64,000 nucleotides of DNA from positions 62,001 to 126,000 of the forward strand of contig NZ_BDBU01000016.1 of NCBI RefSeq assembly GCF_001613145.1, in the 5' to 3' direction. Of the stretch, positions 8,585 to 17,253 are shown piece by piece. Source of the DNA: Nocardia jejuensis NBRC 103114 (GTDB lineage: Bacteria > Actinomycetota > Actinomycetes > Mycobacteriales > Mycobacteriaceae). Numbering within the stretch: the stretch's first letter is position 1; each line of letters begins with the position of its first letter. The notes under the pieces are model-generated. The model searched no databases and was not told the origin of the DNA. It saw nothing but the letters and a program-made list of their open reading frames with translations. Made by a program: the position numbers and the translations under genes.

Positions 8585-9853
8585 GTGACTCCACCGACCG
8601 CCACCGCTGCTGATTCGGCCACCGCTGCTGATTCGGCCGCTGCCGTTGATCCGACCGCCGCCTCCACCCATCCGACCCGCCTGGTCGTGCTGATTTTCGC
8701 GGTGACCGCGGGCTCGTCCGCCGCGTGCATGTACTACCTGCAACCGCTGCTGCACGAGGTCGCGCGTGAGCTGTCGGTCTCCACGGCCGCCGCCGCACTG
8801 CTGGTGAGCGCCGCCCAGGTCGGGTACCTGTGCGGTCTCGCGCTGCTGGTACCGCTCGGCGACTTCCTGCGGCGGCATCGGATGGTTCCGGCGCTGCTGG
8901 CGGCTTCGGTTGTCGCCCTGGCTGTTTCGGCCATCGCACCCAACTTCGGGGTGCTGCTGGGGAGCGTGTTCGTCACCGGCGTCACCGCCTCGGCGGCGCA
9001 GGTCGTGGTGCCCTGGGCATCCTCGCTCGCGGATCCGGATCGGCGGGGTGAGGTGGTCGGTGCGGTGATGAGCGGGCTGCTGCTGGGCATCCTGCTCTCG
9101 CGGGTGCTGTCCGGTGCGATCGCGGAACTGGGCGGATGGCGTTCGGTGCTGATCGTCGCGGCGGGCATTCAGCTGGTGATGTCGGTGAGCGTCTACCTGC
9201 TGGCGCCCGTCACCCCGCGCGCCACGACCGGGGAACGCTACCCGCAGGTGCTGGCCTCGATCGTGCGGCTGATCCGCGTGCACCCGGTGCTGCGGCAGCG
9301 GATGGCGCTCGGATTCCTGTGCATGGCCTGCTTTTCGGGCGTGTGGACCGCGCTGGCGTTCCAGCTTTCCGGCGAGTTCGGCTACTCCGAATTCGTGATC
9401 GGACTCTTCGGCCTGGCCGGTGTCGCCGGTGCGCTGGGCGCGCCCGTGGTCGGTCGGCTTGCCGATCGCGGTCATCTGCGCGTGGTGACCACCCTGGTGT
9501 GGGGAACGGTCCTGGCCGGCTGGGTGCTGCTGTTCTGGGGTGGGCACCAGGTGATCGTCCTGATCGTGGCGCTGGTGGTGTTCGACTTCGGCATCCAGGG
9601 CATCCAGCTCTCCAATCAGAGCGCGATCTACGCCCTGGACCCGGCCGCCCGCAGCAGACTCACCACCGCGTACATGGTGACCTACTTCCTCGGCGGCGTC
9701 GTGGGCTCGGTCACCGCGGGCATCGCGTACCAATCCGGTGGCTGGACCCTCGTGTGCGGAATCGGCACTGCCGCAACACTCCTGGGCTCGGCCCTGTGGG
9801 CGGTGTTCGCACTCCGCGTTCCCGCCCGGGCATCGGCGGACGAGGCTGCGTGA
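8585..9853 (+). CDS. MFS transporter, 12-helix drug/metabolite exporter type
   Basis: A protein of 422 residues from a GTG start. Hydrophobic helices run from about residue 35 to the C-terminus, with a central loop near residues 210-230. The motif-A-like loop LVPLGDFLRRHRM lies between helices 2 and 3, as in MFS exporters. The first 30 residues are a low-complexity Ala/Thr/Asp leader made by an 18-bp tandem duplication (TATAADSATAADS). Divergent from the LysR gene, it is probably that regulator's target. The substrate is unknown. Confidence 0.85.
   Translation: MTPPTATAADSATAADSAAAVDPTAASTHPTRLVVLIFAVTAGSSAACMYYLQPLLHEVARELSVSTAAAALLVSAAQVGYLCGLALLVPLGDFLRRHRMVPALLAASVVALAVSAIAPNFGVLLGSVFVTGVTASAAQVVVPWASSLADPDRRGEVVGAVMSGLLLGILLSRVLSGAIAELGGWRSVLIVAAGIQLVMSVSVYLLAPVTPRATTGERYPQVLASIVRLIRVHPVLRQRMALGFLCMACFSGVWTALAFQLSGEFGYSEFVIGLFGLAGVAGALGAPVVGRLADRGHLRVVTTLVWGTVLAGWVLLFWGGHQVIVLIVALVVFDFGIQGIQLSNQSAIYALDPAARSRLTTAYMVTYFLGGVVGSVTAGIAYQSGGWTLVCGIGTAATLLGSALWAVFALRVPARASADEAA
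8601..8636 (+). repeat. Two perfect 18-bp tandem copies at the 5' end of the MFS gene
   Basis: CCACCGCTGCTGATTCGG occurs at 8601-8618 and 8619-8636, in frame, duplicating six residues of the N-terminal leader. Confidence 0.8.
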
Positions 9854-9986
9854 GACTGCGTGCCCGACCTCGATCCGAGCCCACCGTCTCGACATCGGGC
9901 TCGTGACCGCGCGGTCATCGCGACGAGACCTGGCCGACGCGGGTCCGCCGTGAACTCGCGCCGCCGTGCGAATCCGTCGCGGTTCG

Positions 9987-12293
9987 CTACAGGTCGTGCT
10001 GGTGAGCCCAGGCGGCGACCTGGGTGCGGGAGGTGAAGCCGAGCTTGGTGAGGATGTGTTCGACATGGGTCTCGGCGGTGCGGATGGAGATCACCAGGTC
10101 GGCGGCGATGCGTTTGTTGGAGTGGCCGGCGGCGACGAGGCGGGCCACGTCCTTCTCCCGCCGGGTGAGGATATTGGTCTCGGCGGTCACCGCGGCGGAC
10201 CTGCGCGGGGCGGGCCTCGGCGCGGCCGGTTCGAGATCCGGTTGGGGCAGCGCGGGAGCGCGGCCGAGGGCGTAGTCGATCGCCTCGTCCAGGGGCAGAT
10301 TGGCGCCGGCTCCGAACGCGGCGCGGAAACCGTTCTCGCCCAGCGCTTCCCGGACCTTGGTTCGCTCCTTGTCGCCCACCGCGACGGTGATGGTGTCCGC
10401 GAGCCGAATGGTGCTGCGCTGCAAGGTCTCCGCCGCACCCAGCAGCCGCGCGGCCCGGTCGTAGTCCCCGGTGGCAGACGTCGTCCAGGCCAGCCCCTCG
10501 AATGCCGAGGACAGCCAGATGCAGCGCTCGAACAGTGCGAGTTGTTCGATGGCCCGCCCGTGGAACTCGGCGCTCGCCTCGAGATCCCCACGCCGCCAAT
10601 GGTCTATGCCGACCGTCCACAGCGCCAGGCCGCCCATCAGATGGGGGCCGTGTTCGGTGGTGAGCTCCAGGAAGCGTTCGGCCAATTCGGTGCGCCCCGG
10701 CGCCTCGATCACCATGGCGCACATGAAAGAGAAAGCGTGACTGTCCATCTCGATGGCGTGCTGACCGTGCGCCGCCGCCAATTCGATGGCGGTCCGGCCC
10801 AGTGCGAGCGCGCTCTCTCGATCGCCGTCGGCGAACGCCAGCAGCGATCGATCCAGCGAGACCTCCGCCATGATTTCGCTGTCGTCCAGTTCCGCCGCGA
10901 GTGTCAGACAGGCGGCCACCAATTCGGCCGCGGATTCGCGATCGCCGAGCAGCGCCGCCAGTGAGGCCGCCGAGGACAGCGCCTTCGCCCGCTCGGCCGT
11001 CGGCTCCGGATTGCGTTCCAGCGCATCGGTGAGCCACCGATACCCCTCGGACAGAAAGCGATTGTGTTCCCAGAACGGCCGCAGCACCGTCACCGTCGAC
11101 ATGGTCTCGAGCGGCTCGTCCTCGAGTCCGGAGCGCAGTGCCGCACGCAGATTCGCGTGCTCCCTGCTCATTTCGCGGAACCAGTCCACATCCTCGGCGC
11201 TCGAGTACGCCGACAGTCCGCGCATCGCCAGACCCCGGTAGTGCTCGCGATGGCGCGCCCGCGTCGCCTGCCGGTCATCGCGTTCGACGAGCCGATCCGC
11301 GGCGAACTGCCGGATCGGCTCGAGCATCGAATACCGTGCAACGTCACCGTCGTAACGCTGCATGACCACAGATTTGTCGACCAGCCCGGTGAGCGCGTCG
11401 ATCAGCTGCCCCTTGCGCAGTTCGCACACCGCCTCGGCCGCCTCGATGTCGAAGCCGCCCGCGAACACCGAAAGCTGTTCCCACAGCAACTGTTCGGCGG
11501 GGGTGCACAGGTCATAGCTCCAGCGGATCGCGCCCTCTATGGTCTGCTGCCGTTGCGGCGCCGTGCGCGGTCCGGCGCTGAGCAGGCCCATGGTGTCGTC
11601 GAGGCGGTCCAGAATCTGTTCCGGGGTGAACATGCGCAGGCGCAGGGCCGCCAATTCCAGTGCCAGCGGCATACCTTCGAGTCGCAGGCAGATCTCGGTC
11701 AGCAGGGCCCGATTGGCGGCGGTGGCCTTGAATCCGGGATTGGCGGCGCTCGCGCGTTCGATGAACAGTTGCAGCGCGTCGCTGTCCTCGCCGGCCGCGG
11801 AGTCCGGCACGGTCAACGGCGGGACGGGCATGACCTGTTCGCCGGGGATACCGAGCACTTCGCGGCTGGTCGCCAGCACTCGAACGTCGGGGGTGGTCGC
11901 GATGATTCGCCCGACCAGCGTCGCGCACGCCTCGATGAGGTGTTCGCAATTGTCGAGGATCAGCAGCAGGCGCTTGTCGGCCAGGAATTCGGTGAGCCGG
12001 GGGAGCGGCGCGGCGGATTCGTCGCTCAGGTTCAGGGCTTCGGCGACGGCCAGGGTCACCAGATCGGGGTCGTGCAGGTCGGCCAGTTCCACCAGCCAGA
12101 CGCCGTCCGGGAACGCGCGCGCCACCAGCTGACCGATCTGCCGAGAGAGCCGGGTCTTGCCCATTCCGCCGGGTCCGAGCAGGGTCAGCACACGGGTCGT
12201 CGGCAGCAACCGCTTCGCGGTAGCCAGTTCGTCGCGACGTCCGACAAAACTGGTGACCTCCTCGGGGAGGTTTCCACTGACACGCCGCGCCAT
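9987..12293 (-). CDS. Large ATPase-type LuxR-family regulator
   Basis: A protein of 768 residues from the ATG at 12293; GTG 12299 and TTG 12302 are alternative starts. The N-terminal NB-ARC/AAA-like ATPase has Walker A GPGGMGKT (about residues 39-46) and Walker B LLLILDNCEHL. A TPR-like helical middle is followed by a C-terminal LuxR HTH (about residues 705-768: LTRREKDVARLVAAGHSNKR). This is a signal-integrating regulator of the type common in actinobacteria. It stands alone, convergent with the MFS gene and divergent from 12522, so its targets are unknown. Confidence 0.88.
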   Translation of the reverse strand: MARRVSGNLPEEVTSFVGRRDELATAKRLLPTTRVLTLLGPGGMGKTRLSRQIGQLVARAFPDGVWLVELADLHDPDLVTLAVAEALNLSDESAAPLPRLTEFLADKRLLLILDNCEHLIEACATLVGRIIATTPDVRVLATSREVLGIPGEQVMPVPPLTVPDSAAGEDSDALQLFIERASAANPGFKATAANRALLTEICLRLEGMPLALELAALRLRMFTPEQILDRLDDTMGLLSAGPRTAPQRQQTIEGAIRWSYDLCTPAEQLLWEQLSVFAGGFDIEAAEAVCELRKGQLIDALTGLVDKSVVMQRYDGDVARYSMLEPIRQFAADRLVERDDRQATRARHREHYRGLAMRGLSAYSSAEDVDWFREMSREHANLRAALRSGLEDEPLETMSTVTVLRPFWEHNRFLSEGYRWLTDALERNPEPTAERAKALSSAASLAALLGDRESAAELVAACLTLAAELDDSEIMAEVSLDRSLLAFADGDRESALALGRTAIELAAAHGQHAIEMDSHAFSFMCAMVIEAPGRTELAERFLELTTEHGPHLMGGLALWTVGIDHWRRGDLEASAEFHGRAIEQLALFERCIWLSSAFEGLAWTTSATGDYDRAARLLGAAETLQRSTIRLADTITVAVGDKERTKVREALGENGFRAAFGAGANLPLDEAIDYALGRAPALPQPDLEPAAPRPAPRRSAAVTAETNILTRREKDVARLVAAGHSNKRIAADLVISIRTAETHVEHILTKLGFTSRTQVAAWAHQHDL

Positions 12294-12521
12294 GCGCACC
12301 AACCTATGTGATCGGCCGCCGTCAGAGCCAGCGCCGAGCCATAAGCCCTGCGTGCGCGTCCCGGCCGGAGGTGTGTAAGCGGGGGCACAGCCCGCTTATC
12401 AAATGAGCAGCGCACACGCCAAGCGCGTGCCCGATATGACCGAGCCGATAATGCGTAACGGCTATCACCGTGGGTGGTCGTGTTCGCCCTCGGTTCGCTC
12501 GGCTCGCCTAGACTCATCGGC

Positions 12522-12980
12522 GTGCCGAGCAGAACGCGCCGTGCCCGTCTCGCCGACGTCCACGAACTCGCCTCGAGCCTGCCCCACGTGACCGTCGAAT
12601 ACGGTCCCGCGGAGAATCCCGTCTATCAGGTGGGCCGTAAATCCTTCGTCTTCTTCCGGACTCCCCGCCCCGACGCGGTCGATCCCGAGACCGGCGAGCG
12701 CTACCCGGACGTCATCATCTTCTGGGTGCCGTCGGAGTCGGACAAGCTGGCGCTCACCCAGGATCCGGAGTCGCCGTTCTTCACCACGCCGCATTTTCAG
12801 GGGCATCTGTCGGTGCTGCTGCGCGCATCCCGGTTGCGAGAACTCTCCCTGGGCGAGCTCACCGAGGTCATCCAGGATGCCTGGCTCAGCCGCGCGTCCG
12901 CGACTCGCGCCCGGCAGTGGCTCGCCGAGAACGCCGAGAGCCCCCGGAGCGCGAACTCCGGAGGCTCTCGCAAGTCCTGA
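12522..12980 (+). CDS. MmcQ/YjbR-family small protein
   Basis: A protein of 152 residues from the GTG at 12522. The CyaY-like fold of the MmcQ/YjbR family is suggested by segments such as YQVGRKSFVFFRTPRP and PHFQGHLSVLLR. Family members are called DNA-binding by homology, but their function is poorly known. The last 16 codons double as a long hairpin (12935-12970). A second, shorter family member lies at 39129. Confidence 0.7.
   Translation: MPSRTRRARLADVHELASSLPHVTVEYGPAENPVYQVGRKSFVFFRTPRPDAVDPETGERYPDVIIFWVPSESDKLALTQDPESPFFTTPHFQGHLSVLLRASRLRELSLGELTEVIQDAWLSRASATRARQWLAENAESPRSANSGGSRKS
12935..12970. terminator. Long hairpin inside the 3' end of the MmcQ-like gene
   Basis: CGAGAGCC-C-CCGGAG pairs with CTCCGG-A-GGCTCTCG around a 6-nt loop, giving a 14-bp stem with one internal mismatch. 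It lies between convergent genes (12980 and 12999) and so can serve both, although it overlaps coding sequence. Confidence 0.7.
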
Positions 12981-12998
12981 ACGGACCGGCGGAACGAC

Positions 12999-14120
12999 TC
13001 AGCCGCCGATGCCCCAGTGCAGAACCCGCGAGGTGAACAGCACCAGCCCGAGCGACACCACGGCCACCACCAGCAGGCCGACCACCGCGACCACCAGCGG
13101 ACGCCATCCGGTGCGGGCGATCTCGCGGATGTTGGTATTGAGCCCGACGCCCGCGAAGGTCAGCAGGAACGCCCACTTGGAGACGTTCGCCAGATTCGTG
13201 CTCTGCCCCTTGGTGAGCCAGCCCGCGGTCGCGATGGCGGACACCGCGATGAAGCCCAGCACGAACTTCGGGAACTTCGACCAGACGAACAGCGCCTTGG
13301 CGCGCACGCCCGGCGCGATGCTGTCGGCCTCGCCGCGCGAGGCCCAGTACGCCGCGAAACCGAGCACCACGAAACCGATCAGCGCGTTGCGGGTTGCCTT
13401 CACCAGCACCGCGACCTTGCCTGCCTCCTCGGAGTACAGGTAGCCGGTGGCGGTGGTCTCGGCGGTGTTGTCCACCGCGAGACCGGCCCACATGCCGAAC
13501 TCGTGATCGGTCAGGTTCATCAGGTGACCGAGTGGCGGCAGCGCGAAAAGCGCGACCGCCCCCAGCGCCAGAATGGCGGCGATGGCGTAGCTGACCTCGG
13601 AATTGCGAGCCCGGATCGCGCCCTTGCTGGCGATGATCGCCGAGACGCCACAGATCGAAGTGCCCACGGCCAAGAGCGAACCCAGCTTCCCGGACAGTCC
13701 CAGCCGGCGCGCCACCGTCAGGATGATCGCACCGGCGATAGTCATGTCCAGGATGATCTGCACGAAGCTGGTCGCACCCAGCTTGGCGACATCGCCGAGC
13801 ACGAAACGCGAACCGAGCGCGACGATTCCGATCTTCAACCAGAACTCGTAGGTGCCGACGCCGGGCCGGAAGATCCGGTGCAGGCCCACGGTATTGGTGA
13901 TCAGCAGGCCGATCAGGATCGCCCAGAGCACGTACTCGATATCGGGAACGGTCCAATGCTGGTGCTTGGCAAGGTCCTTCCACCAGATCTGCGCGTACTT
14001 GCCCAGCACGCCGATGGCGATGAGCAGCAGGATGCCCGGTACGTACGCGAGCGGATTGCGAGGCGGGGCTACTTCGACGAGATCGTCGTCATCGACTGTG
14101 GCGGTGGACATCCCGGTCAC
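12999..14120 (-). CDS. YeiH/UPF0324-type putative sulfate exporter family transporter
   Basis: A protein of about 373 residues from the GTG at 14120, which shares GTGA with the stop of the upstream small gene; ATG 14111 is an alternative start. Around ten hydrophobic helices are visible. The family hallmark regions [12 protein letters not shown] and [14 protein letters not shown] are present, as are the C-terminal helices with [14 protein letters not shown]. The family (conserved hypothetical protein 698) is linked to export of sulfur-containing anions in some bacteria, but evidence is limited. Coupling with a 48-residue membrane peptide is notable. Confidence 0.85.
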   Translation of the reverse strand: MTGMSTATVDDDDLVEVAPPRNPLAYVPGILLLIAIGVLGKYAQIWWKDLAKHQHWTVPDIEYVLWAILIGLLITNTVGLHRIFRPGVGTYEFWLKIGIVALGSRFVLGDVAKLGATSFVQIILDMTIAGAIILTVARRLGLSGKLGSLLAVGTSICGVSAIIASKGAIRARNSEVSYAIAAILALGAVALFALPPLGHLMNLTDHEFGMWAGLAVDNTAETTATGYLYSEEAGKVAVLVKATRNALIGFVVLGFAAYWASRGEADSIAPGVRAKALFVWSKFPKFVLGFIAVSAIATAGWLTKGQSTNLANVSKWAFLLTFAGVGLNTNIREIARTGWRPLVVAVVGLLVVAVVSLGLVLFTSRVLHWGIGG

Positions 14121-14263
14121 CACGGAATCTTCGGCAGGGCATCGAACACGGCCAGCAGGACGATCACGCCCGCCACGATCACCGACCACCAGTCGGCCCC
14201 GAGCCCGGCGGCTCGCCCGAGCCACGTGCTTGTACCGGATTGCTCCGGCGTCGAACTGTTCAC
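14117..14263 (-). CDS. 48-residue single-helix membrane peptide coupled to the YeiH-type transporter
   Basis: GTG at 14263 follows GGAGG-CAGTG, and the peptide ends in TGA at 14119-14117. That stop overlaps a GTG start of the transporter (GTGA). The peptide has a polar N-terminus followed by one clear transmembrane segment, [19 protein letters not shown], and a short basic end. The overlap and the single helix suggest an accessory subunit similar in size to KdpF or other small transporter partners. I know of no named family. Its low start-site certainty and small size limit confidence. Confidence 0.6.
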   Translation of the reverse strand: MNSSTPEQSGTSTWLGRAAGLGADWWSVIVAGVIVLLAVFDALPKIPW

Positions 14264-14422
14264 CACTGCCTCCACCTGCCTCACGCACCCGCCTTGTTCG
14301 AGGCGGCAGGCTCGCACTATCCGGGATCGTGAAGGCCCGGGCCAGTATTCGAATCGCGGTGATCCGGATCCTGGTGTCGGCGTGAGGCTGTGCGCCGGTG
14401 CTTACGCGGGGCAGGTGGTGAA

Positions 14423-15346
14423 CTAGGGGCGCGGCAGATGTGCCCGGGTGGGAGACAACGCGACTCGCAGCCGGTCGATGATCGCGGCACGTGCGGTGCG
14501 GCCCTCGGGCGTCGGGGTCAGCGGGTAGACGTGCACCAGGTCGGATCCCTCGTGGTAGTCGATCGAGACCCCCGCGGCACGGGCTTTGTCCACGAGCAGC
14601 CGCACGTCGGGATTCAGGATGTCCCGGGTTCCGCAGAAGATGCTGAGCGGGCCGAGCCCTGCCATATCGGCGAACAGCGGGCTGACGATCGGATCGGACA
14701 GGGGCAGTTCCCCGCGCCAGTGCGCGGTGAGCACGTGCGAGCCCTCCTGGCCCAGCCAGGGATCGGTGGGCTGAACCCGCTCGATCTCGGGGTTGCTCAG
14801 CGACAGATCCAGCGCGGGGGAGATCAGCACCGTGCGCGGCAGTTTCACCTGGTGCTCGTCGCGCAGCAGAATCGCGGTCGACAGCGCGATCTGACCGCCC
14901 GCCGAATCCCCGGCCAGGCAGACCTCGCCGTAGCGGGACTTGTTGTCCAGCACCAGCTTCGCGAATGCCGGGACCACCTCACCGGCGGTTCCGAAGGGAA
15001 TCAGCGGATAGATGGGGACGGTGACCGTCGTGCCCGACAGCGCGGCGATGTTCGCGGCCAGCGTCCAGTGCTGCGGCGCGATCTCGTTGACCCACCCGCC
15101 GCCGTGTGCGTACACGACATTGCCCCTGGCCGTTCCGCGCGGGGTGAGGGTATAGATCGGCCACCCGCTGCTGTGATCCACCGACACCGACACATCCGAG
15201 CGCAACAGCCGGGGCGGTCCGTACGGCCGTGGCCGCAGACTCCGCTCCCGAATGTGCCGGCGCGCACCCTCGGCGCTGACGAACGTCCGATTGGCCCCGA
15301 TGACTCGCAGATACACCGGAACGATCCGGCTGACAATGCTCGGCAC
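14423..15346 (-). CDS. Alpha/beta hydrolase, hormone-sensitive-lipase type
   Basis: A protein of 307 residues with the HGGG oxyanion motif ([12 protein letters not shown]) and the nucleophile elbow GDSAGG, both diagnostic for the Abhydrolase_3/HSL group of esterases. The C-terminal HVYPL segment probably holds the catalytic His. The substrate is probably a short-chain ester. It sits alone between the transporter pair and ribBA. Confidence 0.85.
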   Translation of the reverse strand: MPSIVSRIVPVYLRVIGANRTFVSAEGARRHIRERSLRPRPYGPPRLLRSDVSVSVDHSSGWPIYTLTPRGTARGNVVYAHGGGWVNEIAPQHWTLAANIAALSGTTVTVPIYPLIPFGTAGEVVPAFAKLVLDNKSRYGEVCLAGDSAGGQIALSTAILLRDEHQVKLPRTVLISPALDLSLSNPEIERVQPTDPWLGQEGSHVLTAHWRGELPLSDPIVSPLFADMAGLGPLSIFCGTRDILNPDVRLLVDKARAAGVSIDYHEGSDLVHVYPLTPTPEGRTARAAIIDRLRVALSPTRAHLPRP

Positions 15347-15803
15347 AGTCTCCTCCTAGCCAATCCGCGGCCAATCCGCGCGCCGCATCGCGCCCCCGAC
15401 CCTACTGCGCTCCCCGGCGAAGGCCACCCGGTCGATCATTCGGATTCCCTACCGTGACCGAGGGCGCTTCGCGCACAGCGAGTTCACCGCAGCCGCCGGA
15501 CGGACACGCTCGAACCTCGCCGAAGGCCGTGCCCGGAATTCGGATCCCACGACATTCTGAAATGAACATATGCTTACCTAGCGATGGGTTCGCCGGTGTG
15601 CCGAAGAGCCCGCGCGGCCACGTACCGAGGTCTCCGCTCGTTCGAACGCGGTGTAGTCGGCAAGGATGAGGACACCGGCCTTCCGCGGGGGCTCGGCCGT
15701 CAGGTTCCTCATGAGCGCGGAGGTGGCGCGGCTGATGTAGTGCGCCCGAACGTCACCGACATTCCGTGGCGCACACCGCGGCAACCGCCCGCGACGGCGA
15801 CCG
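15347..15803. other. Intergenic region without a convincing gene
   Basis: This is 457 bp between the hydrolase start and the ribBA stop. Short open frames exist on both strands but show no recognisable product, ribosome binding site or family. A local AT-rich patch, GAACATATGCTTACCTAG (15561-15578), is the only unusual composition. I see no clear RNA gene. Confidence 0.4.
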
Positions 15804-17027
15804 TCAGTGAAATCCGACCGCCGCGTCGATCTCGGGCAGCGCGTGGCTCATCCGATCACGCTTGGTCCGCAGGTAGTGCACATTGTGCTCGGTGGGCCTG
15901 GTCTGCAAGGGGATTCGGGAGGCGACGGCGATGCCGTGGGCCTCGAGCCCGGATTGCTTGGCGGGGTTGTTGCTCAGCAGCCGGACCGAGATGACGTCCA
16001 GATCCGCGAGGATCTGCGCGGCCGCGCCGTAGCTGCGGGCGTCGATCGGCAGCCCGAGTTGCACGTTGGCGTCCACGGTGTCCGCGCCGTCGTCCTGAAG
16101 TTCGTAGGCGCGCAGCTTGTTCAGCAGACCGATGCCCCGACCCTCCTGCCCGCGCAGGTAGACGACGATGCCGCTGCCCTCCTCGGCGACGGCCTCCATC
16201 GCCGCGTCGAGTTGCTCACCGCAATCGCAGCGCAGCGAACCGAAAGCGTCACCGGTCAGGCATTCGGAGTGGATGCGGACCAGCACCTCGGCGCCGATGG
16301 GCTCGCCGTGGATCAGGGCCAGGTGCTCGGAGGTCTCGTCGCTGTATCCGACGACGCGGAAAGTGCCGAAGCGGGTGGGCAGGCGAGTCTCGACCACGCG
16401 GGAGACGCTGTGCTCCAGCCGTTTCCGGTATTCGATCAGATCGGCGATGGAGATGATCGGAATCTCGTGCTCGCGCGCCATGACCAGCAGCTCGGGCAGT
16501 CGCGCCATGGAACCGTCGTCGGCGACGACCTCCGCGATCACCGCGGCGGGCCGCAGACCGGCCAGGCGCGCGAGGTCGACCGACGCCTCGGTGTGGCCGC
16601 CTCGTCCGAGCACTCCGCGCGGATGCGCCCGCAGCGGGAACACGTGCCCGGGGCGCGACAGTTCGTCCGCGCGCGTGCGCGGATCGGCAAGCAGCTGCAT
16701 GGTGTGCGCGCGGTCGGCGGCCGAAATCCCGGTGCTCACACCGGAGATCGCGTCCACGGACACGGTGTACGCGGTGCCCTTGGGATCCTGGTTCACCGCG
16801 GTCATGGGCGGCAGTGCCAGTCGATCAAGATCCTCGCCCGCCATGGGAACGCAGACCACGCCGCTGGTGTGGCGGACCATGAAGCCGATGTTCGCCGCTG
16901 TCGCCTTCTCGGCGGCGAGCACCAGGTCGCCTTCGTTCTCGCGGTTCTCGTCGTCCACGACCAGCACCATGCCGCCGGCCGCGATCGTGGCGACCGCGGT
17001 CGCGATCGAATCGAGTTCACCAGTCAT
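15804..17027 (-). CDS. ribBA: Bifunctional 3,4-DHBP synthase/GTP cyclohydrolase II
   Basis: A protein of 407 residues. The N-terminal DHBP synthase domain has [11 protein letters not shown] (about 26-36) and the GHTEASVDL block. The C-terminal GTP cyclohydrolase II domain has the zinc cluster [14 protein letters not shown] (about 265-278) and the [10 protein letters not shown] segment. It catalyses the two committed entries into riboflavin synthesis. Here it is not next to ribC, ribH or ribD, so it may be a second copy; nearby flavin-dependent enzymes (HsaA/B, KshB, flavoprotein) would draw on flavin supply. The region upstream does not look like an FMN riboswitch. Confidence 0.93.
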   Translation of the reverse strand: MTGELDSIATAVATIAAGGMVLVVDDENRENEGDLVLAAEKATAANIGFMVRHTSGVVCVPMAGEDLDRLALPPMTAVNQDPKGTAYTVSVDAISGVSTGISAADRAHTMQLLADPRTRADELSRPGHVFPLRAHPRGVLGRGGHTEASVDLARLAGLRPAAVIAEVVADDGSMARLPELLVMAREHEIPIISIADLIEYRKRLEHSVSRVVETRLPTRFGTFRVVGYSDETSEHLALIHGEPIGAEVLVRIHSECLTGDAFGSLRCDCGEQLDAAMEAVAEEGSGIVVYLRGQEGRGIGLLNKLRAYELQDDGADTVDANVQLGLPIDARSYGAAAQILADLDVISVRLLSNNPAKQSGLEAHGIAVASRIPLQTRPTEHNVHYLRTKRDRMSHALPEIDAAVGFH

Positions 17028-17062
17028 CGTCGACCACCTCCTTCGGGCCGCACGACTTCGGC

Positions 17063-17083
17063 CATATGACTAATAGAAATATG
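17063..17083. promoter_or_regulatory. AT-rich inverted repeat upstream of ribBA
   Basis: CATAT (17063-17067) and ATATG (17079-17083) form an inverted repeat with an 11-bp AT-rich spacer, 36-56 bp before the ribBA start on the minus strand. It could be a promoter -10 region, a regulator site, or both. Confidence 0.35.
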
Positions 17084-17185
17084 TGAGCCGCGGAACAACG
17101 AGGTGGGGTCCCGCTCACCGGAAAACAATGTGCGTCCGACGCCGCCCGCGCGCGACCATGAGCGCGGAGTTTTCCAGTGCGTGAC

Positions 17186-17218
17186 AGCGGCCCGGAGGCA
17201 TATCGCCTCCGGGCCGCT
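17186..17218. terminator. Perfect 14-bp hairpin downstream of the MFS gene
   Basis: AGCGGCCCGGAGGC pairs with GCCTCCGGGCCGCT around a 5-nt loop. It lies 36 bp after the stop of the minus-strand MFS gene and before ribBA's promoter. There is no U-tract, as is common for actinobacterial terminators. Confidence 0.8.
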
Positions 17219-17253
17219 GTACGTGTGATCAGTGGGGATGGTTCAGTTGCGGA

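Noticed and set aside
8423..12311. Long frames antisense to the MFS and LuxR-type genes
   Set aside because: His/Arg/Gln-rich translations with no family features; the opposite strands carry well-supported proteins.
15578..15784. 68-codon frame in the gap after the hydrolase gene
   Set aside because: No ribosome binding site, no family and no coupling to neighbours.
17028..17253. FMN riboswitch in front of ribBA
   Set aside because: None of the conserved RFN element blocks could be seen; only an AT-rich inverted repeat and a terminator for the neighbouring gene are present.
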